A DNA stretch of 64,000 nt from Candidatus Thiodictyon syntrophicum (GTDB taxonomy: Bacteria; Pseudomonadota; Gammaproteobacteria; Chromatiales; Chromatiaceae), in contig NZ_CP020370.1 in NCBI RefSeq assembly GCF_002813775.1, positions 124,001 to 188,000 of the forward strand, given 5' to 3'. The number at the start of each line of letters is the position of its first letter. Position 1 is the first letter of the stretch. Made by a program: the position numbers and the translations under genes. Below the pieces are notes generated by a model. That model made no database searches. It was not told the DNA's origin and saw nothing but the letters and a program-made list of their open reading frames with translations. Shown here piece after piece: positions 33,507 to 40,730 of this stretch.

Positions 33507-35133
33507 GGGTCCCGGCGGTGGGCGCCCGGTGGTCATAAGGCGGTGCGCTCTGGAGCCGCGGGTCGTCCACCGGGGTCCCGACCGTGAAGTGATAGAGCGA
33601 TTGCCAACGGGTGTCGCTGATCCCCAGCAACTGGTGCATGGCGTCGTCGAAGAAGCAGCCGATGCCGGTGCCGCGCACGCCGGCCGCCTCCGCCTCCAGG
33701 TAGAGGACCTGCCCGAGCAGTCCGCACTCCCAGAAGAGTTCCCGGTAGCACCAGGGACCCGCCGCGAGCGCGCCGTCGAAGTCCGCCAGCATCCCCACCG
33801 CGAAGGCGCTGTCGGCGGCGATCTCCTGATGACAGGCGAGCTGGCGCGCCGCCGCCCGAGCGTCGCCCAGGGTCAGGGCGAAGAGGGGCAACTGGGCGGG
33901 GGCGCCGGGCACCGGGTCCCAGCGCCAGTCTTTATGCAGGCCCGCGCGCAACGCCGGGAGGGCCGCGGTGTCGCGCGCCAGCAAATAGAGTCCGGGGGCG
34001 ATGTCCGTGACCCGGTGGACGAAGAGCGCCAGGTGGACTCGCGGCCGCCCGCCCCAGGCGTCCAGGGGCGGCACCCCGGGGCGCGGCAGCAGTGCGTCCA
34101 GGATGGCGAACCAGCGCCCCGCCGACAGGGGGGTGGTGCCGTCGAAGGCCTGGGCGCTGCGCCGTTGGCGGATCAGGTCGGCGGCGCTCAGTGGACTGGG
34201 ATTGGGACCCTGCGGCGGCCACTGCGCAGACGCTTCCCGGGCTGATCCGCCGCCCGGCTGCACCCCGGTAGGGCGCTCGCAGGCGGCGGCGACGGTCGCA
34301 ATGCCGGGCCAGGGGCGCGGGTCGTCACTGAGCCGGTTCGCCCGGCCGGCGAAGGTCCGCCCGGTCGCGGCCAGGCGGGCGAGGTCGCCGGCCGCCGGTG
34401 CCTGGGGGCCGACCCAGAGGGCCAGGTCCGGCGCCTCCCCCTGGCCCGGGTCGAAATCGCCGGGCCGGTCGAGCCCCAACCGGTGGGCCAGCTCCGCGTC
34501 GCCCCAGGGCAGCACGCCCACCCGCCAGCCCAGCACGGCGGCGGCATAGGCCAGCGCGCCCAGCGCGTGGCCCAGGTCGAGTTGGCAGTAGCGATAGGCG
34601 CGTAGGCCGTATTTCCAGGCCTCCCGCCACTGGATGCTGGTCAGCGCCAGGACCAGGGGCGTGTCGAGTGATGCCGGCGGGTGCGCCTGCACGTCGTGCG
34701 CCCGGTGTTCCAGCCGGTGGTCGCGGCTGACATAGTGCCAGACCCCGCCCGGCAGCCCCGGCCGCGGGTCGGTAATCAGATAGCACTCGGTGGGGTGCAG
34801 ATTGCCGCTGGAGGGGTTGCAGCGCAGGGCCCAGCGGGCCTCGCCGACGGACTTCCAGGCCGCCAGGCCCAATGCCAGTTCCAGGAGCACCCCCAGGTGT
34901 GCCAGGTCCACCGGCGCCGGTGCCGGCCGCGCGCCCGCGCGCACCCGGTCAAAAGAGAGTGTCTGGGCATCCGCCCCCAGCGGCAGGTCGATGGATCGGG
35001 TCCCCGCGAAGACGCGGAAGGGGTCCGGCTGATTGGCCCAGTCCAGGCCGCCCGGTCCCGGGGCATAGCGCTCGGGCTGGTGCTTACTCGCGCGGTGATA
35101 GGCGTGGACGAGTTCCAGGTCGGTGGCGGTCAT
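33496..35133 (-). CDS. SagB/ThcOx-type nitroreductase-like protein (tandem nitroreductase domains)
   Basis: 545 residues from the ATG at 35133. Two FMN-binding nitroreductase-like halves are seen. The first (about 30-250) has RCNPSSGNLHPTECYLI and AYRYCQLDLGHALGALAYAA. The second (about 310-530) has IRQRRSAQAFDGTTPLSAGR, LFVHRVTDIAPGLYLL and LGQVLYLEAEAAGVRGTGIG with CFFDDAMHQLLG. SagB/ThcOx dehydrogenases use FMN to oxidise azolines in peptide natural products, and stand-alone members are common. No YcaO or precursor peptide gene is adjacent, so the substrate is unknown. The gene sits between two cbbY copies and may have been bypassed or captured by that duplication. Confidence 0.85.
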   Translation of the reverse strand: MTATDLELVHAYHRASKHQPERYAPGPGGLDWANQPDPFRVFAGTRSIDLPLGADAQTLSFDRVRAGARPAPAPVDLAHLGVLLELALGLAAWKSVGEARWALRCNPSSGNLHPTECYLITDPRPGLPGGVWHYVSRDHRLEHRAHDVQAHPPASLDTPLVLALTSIQWREAWKYGLRAYRYCQLDLGHALGALAYAAAVLGWRVGVLPWGDAELAHRLGLDRPGDFDPGQGEAPDLALWVGPQAPAAGDLARLAATGRTFAGRANRLSDDPRPWPGIATVAAACERPTGVQPGGGSAREASAQWPPQGPNPSPLSAADLIRQRRSAQAFDGTTPLSAGRWFAILDALLPRPGVPPLDAWGGRPRVHLALFVHRVTDIAPGLYLLARDTAALPALRAGLHKDWRWDPVPGAPAQLPLFALTLGDARAAARQLACHQEIAADSAFAVGMLADFDGALAAGPWCYRELFWECGLLGQVLYLEAEAAGVRGTGIGCFFDDAMHQLLGISDTRWQSLYHFTVGTPVDDPRLQSAPPYDHRAPTAGTRSA

Positions 35134-35370
35134 GGGGGCCTCGGGGTTGGTCCGGTCCGCTCGGGCCCGTCGGATCAGGTCGGCCTCGCGGCCCTGGTGG
35201 TCCGATCCGATGGTCGCGGCGATGGACGGCGGCGGCTCCAACGGGTCAGGGTTTCGCGGCGGCGAGTGGTCGTGTTCATTTATCAGAGGGGGGCTTGCTG
35301 GTCAAGCCTGTCCGCTGTCCGTGACCGCCATGCACCGGTGGCGGTCTCCGAACAGTAGCGCAAGGTCCGT

Positions 35371-35450
35371 GTTGCCGATCCTTGCCGGGCACCTTTTGCG
35401 CGGCTGAGATCGGGGCCATATCCGCTCTCGGGTGCTTGGATTTCCTAATT
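35371..35450. repeat. Dispersed upstream repeat, copy 2
   Basis: The copy reads ttgccgggcaccttttgcgc, then ggctgagatcggggccatat, then ggatttccta. It precedes the full-length cbbY by about 65 bp. The following 60 bp (taaggcagtcgtaggcaaaa) also match the DNA before the deleted cbbY copy. Other bases of 35134-35513 show no gene. Confidence 0.75.
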
Positions 35451-35513
35451 CCTCGGAGCGAAGCATCGCCCTTTGTAAGGCAGTCGTAGGCAAAACCTGA
35501 TAGGTGCAATGTT

Positions 35514-36310
35514 ATGGTCGCATTCGCGGCACTCTTGTTCGATGTCGATGGGACCCTGGCCGATACCGAGCGCGACGGTCACCGGCCGGCCTTCAACGCC
35601 GCCTTCGCCGAGGCCGGCCTGGATTGGGATTGGGATGTCGACCTGTACGGTCAACTGCTGGCCGTCACCGGCGGCAAGGAGCGCATGCGCTATTACCTTG
35701 AGCGCTGGCGCCCGGACTGGCGCGGTCCGGCCGATCTCGATGGCTTCATCGCGGGGCTGCACCGCAGCAAGACCCGGCACTTTGTCGATCTGCTGGGTGA
35801 GGGGCGCATCCCGCTGCGCCCCGGGGTCTTGCGGCTGCTGCGCGAGGCGAGAGCCGCCGGGGTGCGGCTGGGAATCGCGACGACGACCACCCCGGAGAAT
35901 GTCACCGCCCTCCTGGCGAACTGCGGTGAGCCCGGGGTCGGCGACTGGTTCGAGGTGATTGCCGCCGGCGATGTGGTCCCGCAGAAGAAGCCGGCGCCCG
36001 ACATCTACACCTGGGCCCTGGAGCGCATGGGCCTGCCGGGAGCCGCCTGCATCGCCCTGGAGGACTCCGACAACGGGGTGCGCTCGGCCCTGGGGGCTGG
36101 CCTGGGGGCGATCCTGGTGACCGAGAGTTCCTACACCGTTGGTCAGGACTTTACCGGGGCGGCCTTGATCCTCGATCAGTTTGGGGAGCCCGGGTCCCCG
36201 GCGCGGGTCCTGGGGGGGCGGCGGCCGCGGCCGAGCTCGTTCAGGGGCACCTTGACCTCGGGGCCATCGAGCGGGTGTTTCGGCACCTGCACCCCGGCGG
36301 GGCGGGTTGA
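35514..36310 (+). CDS. cbbY: CbbY-type HAD phosphatase, C-terminus frameshifted at a G7 run
   Basis: The first 233 residues are a full HAD hydrolase: motif [12 protein letters not shown], CbbY signatures ([28 protein letters not shown]), motif [10 protein letters not shown], the Lys in PQKKPAPDIY and motif IV ALEDSDNGVRSALGAG. CbbY proteins dephosphorylate xylulose-1,5-bisphosphate, a Rubisco inhibitor. At the run of seven G (36212-36218) the natural C-terminus (AELVQGHLDLGAIERVFRHL, stop at 36310) is out of frame. As written, translation would instead run on to 36620 through a microsatellite that encodes Asp-Asn repeats. The homopolymer suggests slippage or a sequencing error; the catalytic core is intact. 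No other Calvin-cycle gene is in the window. Confidence 0.8.
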
Positions 36311-36401
36311 GTCTGGCCCCGCTGTTCCCCGCCGCGGCGCTCGAGCCCTTGCATGTCATGCGCATCCTGGCCCGGGCCGGGGCGCGGAACTGGTACCTAC
36401 G
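36311..36401 (+). other. Possible short coding remnant between cbbY and the hexanucleotide element
   Basis: After the corrected cbbY stop one frame reads LSLAPLFPAAALEPLHVMRI and LARAGARNWYLR without a start and stops being open at the repeat. It has coding character but no recognisable family. It may be a fragment trapped by the rearrangements here. Confidence 0.25.
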
Positions 36402-36539
<138 letters not shown>

Positions 36540-36540
36540 T

Positions 36541-36652
36541 CAAGAACCCACACGACCCCCGACGAGATTTTCCAGGCACTCGCCACCGCCGGCTCCGGCC
36601 GGTTCCCCGCGCGGCACTGATTGAGGCCGTTGAGCAGCGCGAGGCGGTCACA
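36541..36652 (+). pseudogene. 5' fragment of the DUF1186 gene
   Basis: It reads [16 protein letters not shown], equivalent to residues 3-18 of the protein at 28927, plus a few shifted bases; the start codon has become ACG. It breaks off where the TTAAGTTAA element begins, whereas in the intact locus that element lies about 90 bp after the gene. The arrangement fits a copy of 28915-30242 with the gene body deleted. Confidence 0.85.
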
Positions 36653-36656
36653 CCCA

Positions 36657-36777
36657 TCAAGTTAAAGCGCACTCGCCGACCACGTCGCCTGTGCCTGGAG
36701 TCCAAGGCTTCAGCCTTGGCGCGCTCCAAGGCTGAAGCCTTGGAATCCAGGGGCTTGGGCTGCGGCTCTTAACTTAA
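36657..36777. repeat. TTAAGTTAAG-ended palindromic element, copy 2
   Basis: Same plan as 29936-30056: ends aagttaaagcgc and cttaacttaa, inner hairpin tccaaggcttcagccttgg with its complement. The flanking sequence to 36962 is shared with 30057-30242. Confidence 0.8.
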
Positions 36778-36970
36778 CGGCAGTGACCCTACGGCCCTGC
36801 TCCGGACCAAGGGGGCACCGGGGAAACTGCGAAATTCAACGCCGCCGTGAGCGGGGCGGGCGGCGCGGCCAAAGGACGACGGGGTCACAGACGCGTGGCC
36901 TGCGGTGCCTGTCCTCTGTTCGACGAACATCGTCCTTGATATTTCGGCTTCGATCGCCGAATATTCCAGC

Positions 36971-38125
36971 ATGAAACGTGACCGATACCTGTCGAAGATC
37001 GCGGCCCGCTTCGCGGTTGCGCCGGTGGTCGCGCTGCTCGGCCCACGGCAGTGCGGCAAGACCACGCTGGCACGTATGTACGCCGACCGCCTGACCGACA
37101 CCTCGGTCACCCGCTTCGACCTGGAAGACCCGACCGACCTCGCGGCCCTGGCCGAACCCAAACTGGCCCTGCAGGGGCTGGGCGGGCTGGTCATCATCGA
37201 CGAGATCCCGCGTGCCCCGGAGTTGTTCCCGCTCCTGCGCGTGCTCGTCGACCGCCCCGGGAATCCGGCGCGCTTCCTCATCCTCGGCAGCGCCTCGCGC
37301 GACCTGATCCGCCAATCCTCCGAGACCTTGGCCGGGCGGATCGGCCATCTGGAGTTGACACCGCTGCAACTCGGCGAGACCGGTGCCGAATCGCTGTATC
37401 CACTGTGGGAGCGGGGCGGCTTTCCGCCGGCGTTTCTGGCGACTGATGACAGCGCCAGCCGGCAGTGGCGTAAGGATTACGTCGCCACCTTCCTGGAGCG
37501 CGACCTGCCCGCGCTCGGCATCAGCATCCCGCCACAGTCCCTGCGCCGCTTCTGGATGATGCTGGCGCACTACCATGGACAATTACTCAACCTCTCGGAG
37601 TTGGGGCGCTCGTTCGGCGCCGCGGATACCACGGTGCGGGGTTATCTGGACATCCTGGAGGCCACCTTCATGGTGCGCCTGCTGCAGCCCTGGTACGAGA
37701 ACGTCGGCAAGCGGCAGGTCAAGTCGCCCAAACTCTTTTTCCGCGACTCCGGGTTGCTGCACACCCTGCTCGGCATCGCCGACCGGGACGCCTTGCTGCA
37801 CCATCCCAAGCTCGGCGCCTCCTGGGAGGGGTTTGCCCTGGAGGAGACGATTCGCGCCCTCGCTGTCGGCGCAGAAGAGGTCTGGTTCTGGGGAACCCAC
37901 GCGGGTGCCGAACTCGACCTGCTGGTGACGGCTGACGGCCGCCGGCTCGGTTTTGAGATCAAATACACCGCCGCTCCGCGCGTGACCAAGTCGATGCGCG
38001 CCGCCATCGATACCCTGCGGCTCGACCGGCTGGTCGTCGTCTACCCGGGGGACCGCCGGCTGGCCCTGGCCGATAACATCGAGGCGATTGGGCTCGCCGA
38101 CCTGGTACAGGCGGTCTCTGCGTAA
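36971..38125 (+). CDS. AAA_14 / DUF4143 ATPase
   Basis: 384 residues from the ATG at 36971 (MKRDRYLSKI). Walker A is LLGPRQCGKTTLAR and Walker B is GGLVIIDEIPRAPEL, with a sensor-like LILGSAS following. The C-terminal DUF4143 half is nuclease-like: WEGFALEETIRAL, then FWGTHAGAELDLLV and GFEIKYTAAP, a D...E-x-K pattern of the PD-(D/E)XK fold. These proteins are widespread, move horizontally and have no settled role; some are linked to toxin-antitoxin behaviour. The 185 bp before the start are duplicated at 30057-30242, so its promoter probably has a second copy. Confidence 0.87.
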   Translation: MKRDRYLSKIAARFAVAPVVALLGPRQCGKTTLARMYADRLTDTSVTRFDLEDPTDLAALAEPKLALQGLGGLVIIDEIPRAPELFPLLRVLVDRPGNPARFLILGSASRDLIRQSSETLAGRIGHLELTPLQLGETGAESLYPLWERGGFPPAFLATDDSASRQWRKDYVATFLERDLPALGISIPPQSLRRFWMMLAHYHGQLLNLSELGRSFGAADTTVRGYLDILEATFMVRLLQPWYENVGKRQVKSPKLFFRDSGLLHTLLGIADRDALLHHPKLGASWEGFALEETIRALAVGAEEVWFWGTHAGAELDLLVTADGRRLGFEIKYTAAPRVTKSMRAAIDTLRLDRLVVVYPGDRRLALADNIEAIGLADLVQAVSA

Positions 38126-38300
38126 CACGACCGGATGAACTTGCCGCGAGTATCTGTTCTCTTAGGAACGGTTCACCAGGGGCACCAAGGCGCGTCGCCC
38201 GAGACCGCCGTTGCCGGACGCGTCGGGCGGCGAAGCGCGCCGTCATCCGCCCGCTGGCATCGCGCCCGCGGTCCTCGGGCTTCCCGACACCAGGTAACCC

Positions 38301-39044
38301 ATGACGCCAAAGCCCCGTTCAGTGACCGCCCTACTGGTCGCCGCCTTGCTCCGGCCCGCCCAGGCGGTGGACCTGTTGCCGACGGACGTGATCGCACCCC
38401 CGCCCGGCATCACCACTGCGCAATTGGCCGAGCGCCACCTGGAGCCCGGCGGCGCCCTGTCGTCTCTGGAGCGCGGCTCCGGTCTCGGCGATCTGACCTT
38501 GGTCCTGGCCACGTGGCCCTATGCCGACCGTCAGGCCGGGCGCTATGCCGCGGTGGCCGGTTATGTCACCCTGCCCACCGGCAGCTACGACGCCAGGCGC
38601 ACCCTGTCGCTCAATACCAACCCGGGTGAGAACCGCTACCAGGCGGCCGTGCAGGCCGGGTACAGCCACCGCCTGGGGTCACGCGTCAACGCGATGACGG
38701 CGTTCGATGTCCAGTGGTTTGGCGATAATGACGGGTACCGCCGGGGTGCCGGCCGGATCGGCACCCTCGAACAACAACTGCTGTACAATTGGCAAGTCGC
38801 GCTCAGCTACACCCCGGCCGCACCACTCACCCTGGGCCTGAGCTATTTCTACAGTCAGGGCGGGGCCTCACGCATCGACGAAGCGCCCTGGGACAACGTG
38901 CTGCGGGTGCAGCGCTATACGCTGTCGGGCATGATCAAGTTGCCATTCGCAAGTCTGATCCTGCAATACGGCGGCGACCTCAAGACCGACAACGGCCTGT
39001 TTGAAGACCAGCGCTTCGCCCTGCGCGTACTCACCATCTTCTGA
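38301..39044 (+). CDS. Outer-membrane transporter-like protein (MetA-pathway of phenol degradation family)
   Basis: 247 residues with an N-terminal signal peptide (VTALLVAALLRPAQA, cleavage near 22-23). The mature part is a beta-rich barrel-like protein: LTLVLATWPYADRQAGRYAA, GYVTLPTGSYDARRTLSLNT, NTNPGENRYQ and a C-terminal aromatic residue (LRVLTIF). This matches the Phenol_MetA_deg outer-membrane family. It seems shorter than usual in the N-terminal third, so a small internal loss is possible. It ends 11 bp before the diguanylate cyclase gene and is likely in one operon with it. Confidence 0.72.
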   Translation: MTPKPRSVTALLVAALLRPAQAVDLLPTDVIAPPPGITTAQLAERHLEPGGALSSLERGSGLGDLTLVLATWPYADRQAGRYAAVAGYVTLPTGSYDARRTLSLNTNPGENRYQAAVQAGYSHRLGSRVNAMTAFDVQWFGDNDGYRRGAGRIGTLEQQLLYNWQVALSYTPAAPLTLGLSYFYSQGGASRIDEAPWDNVLRVQRYTLSGMIKLPFASLILQYGGDLKTDNGLFEDQRFALRVLTIF

Positions 39045-39055
39045 CGAGGACTGAC

Positions 39056-40375
39056 TTGCCGCTCCTGCATATCCCCTCGCTGCTCCTGACCACGGCACTG
39101 CTCTTCTTTATCATGCCGGCGGTCACCTATCTGGTCTTGAACGGCCGTCGGCAGCGGGCGGTGACGCTGTGGTGCGGCGGCGACCTGCTGCTGGGCTTGT
39201 CTATGGTCCTGTTCGCCCTGCGTGGTCAGGCTCCGGAGTGGGTGACCTTTGCGTTCGCCAATGTTCTGATGTTCGTCGGCGTCATGATGCGTATCCAATC
39301 GCTGCGTCGCGAACTGGGTAGACCATTGCCGCTGATCCTGATGGTTGCCGCCGTATCCTTGTTCATGCTTGGATTTGAAGGCATCCGTCTGGGGTTGCGC
39401 AATGATTTGCTGCGCCTGCAATTCCATCATGCAGTCTTTGCCGTTCTGTTTACCTGGTTGGCCGCACTGGGCTGGCGGATCGCACAGCAGGAGCAAAGCC
39501 GCGGCGCCCGCTGGATTGGCGGGGTCTACCTGCTCTTGGCCGTGTCGTTTCTCCATAGCGTGATCGGCCTGTCGCTGGGGCGAGTCCCCCCCGTGTTGAT
39601 GGACGCGAACTCGGCGCGCATCTTTACCATGCTGGCCGGCATCTTAACCGCCGTGATCGCCAGTATCGGGTATGTCGGACTCGCGTTCGAGCGCTCCCGC
39701 CGCCAGGCGATCCAGGCCGACCAGGAGTACCGCGCCATCATCGCTACCAGCCTGGACGGGTTTTTCCTGTGCGACCGGGACGGGCGCTTTCTCGACGTCA
39801 ACCAAGCCTACTGTGACCTGATCGGCTACCGCCGCGAGGAATTGCTGACCAACCGGCGTTTGCTCGATGACCGTCTGGGTCAGGTGCGGGCCGCCGCCCA
39901 CCGCAGCGGTTGCTATGGTGCATTGCTCCTGTTGGATTTGGACAATTTCAAGCCGCTCAACGACACCTACGGGCACGCCGCCGGTGATCTGCTGTTGATC
40001 GAGGTAGCGCGCCGCCTGACCCTGACCCTGCGCGCCGCCGATACCGCGGCACGCCTGGGTGGCGATGAGTTCGTGCTGCTCATCGGCGACCTGAGCACGG
40101 ATGAGGCGGACGCCGCCCGGCAGGTCGGCCGCCTTACCGAGCGGGTGCGCCGCCGCTTATCCGCACCCTATCGCCTGAACATCACCCGGCCGGGGCACGC
40201 CGACACCGTCATCGAACACCACTGCACCGCCTCGCTGGGCGTCACCTTGTTCAATGGCAAGGACGGCACCGCCGAGGACATCTTCAGACAGGCCGATCTG
40301 GCGATGTATCAGGCCAAGGCGAATGGTCGCGACCAGGCCCGGGTCTATGACGCCGCCGGTGCCGAAGTGGCGTAG
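39056..40375 (+). CDS. Membrane diguanylate cyclase (GGDEF) with truncated PAS
   Basis: 439 residues. The TTG at 39056 is favoured by the ribosome site gacgagga about 6 bp upstream. The N-terminal 220 residues form six or seven membrane spans. A PAS domain begins at about 225 (EYRAIIATSLDGFFLCDRDG, VNQAYCDLIGYRREELL) and then jumps straight to NRRLLDDRLGQVRAA, the start of GGDEF, without the second half of PAS or the usual D-x-LTGLP lead. The GGDEF domain has the I-site RAAD and the active motif RLGGDEF, plus YQAKANGRDQ. It should make cyclic-di-GMP if the fused linker folds. It opposes the EAL and HD-GYP proteins elsewhere in the window. Confidence 0.87.
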   Translation: MPLLHIPSLLLTTALLFFIMPAVTYLVLNGRRQRAVTLWCGGDLLLGLSMVLFALRGQAPEWVTFAFANVLMFVGVMMRIQSLRRELGRPLPLILMVAAVSLFMLGFEGIRLGLRNDLLRLQFHHAVFAVLFTWLAALGWRIAQQEQSRGARWIGGVYLLLAVSFLHSVIGLSLGRVPPVLMDANSARIFTMLAGILTAVIASIGYVGLAFERSRRQAIQADQEYRAIIATSLDGFFLCDRDGRFLDVNQAYCDLIGYRREELLTNRRLLDDRLGQVRAAAHRSGCYGALLLLDLDNFKPLNDTYGHAAGDLLLIEVARRLTLTLRAADTAARLGGDEFVLLIGDLSTDEADAARQVGRLTERVRRRLSAPYRLNITRPGHADTVIEHHCTASLGVTLFNGKDGTAEDIFRQADLAMYQAKANGRDQARVYDAAGAEVA

Positions 40376-40465
40376 GCGGTCCCTCACCAATAGTTCCAGG
40401 CACGGGATTGCGGCCGCCTGCCGAGGCCTTGGTAACGCGTCAAGAACAAGCTAAACACAGATACA

Positions 40466-40517
40466 ATCGTTGTCGTTGTCGTAATCGGAGAAGCGATGCA
40501 GTGTGGCGTGCGAGAGG
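40466..40517. repeat. Truncated copy of the hexanucleotide element
   Basis: The left arm and core are present (tcgttgtcgttgtcgtaatc, then ggagaagcgatgcagtgtgg and cgtgcgagag), but the GACAAC arm is missing. The rest of 40376-40730 shows no gene. Confidence 0.8.
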
Positions 40518-40730
40518 GTCTTGATCATAACTCCGGCCACAGGCCCTTGCGGCAACCCGTCGCGGCCTGGGGGCCGCTCCTACGCCGCTTGGCGCCGACC
40601 TTGGCATCGTGGTCATCGCGTGCAGCCCTTTTTTGGCCCCGTGGTCTATACTCCAGTGCTTGTACCAGCTCCAACCGGTGCGTGCCGCCGACGCGGCGAC
40701 GCACCGGCAGTTGCCAAAGAGACCCCAACG

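Noticed and set aside
34776-35066. Trp-rich frame inside the SagB gene as a separate small protein
   Set aside because: It is an alternate frame of the nitroreductase gene and has no independent start signal.
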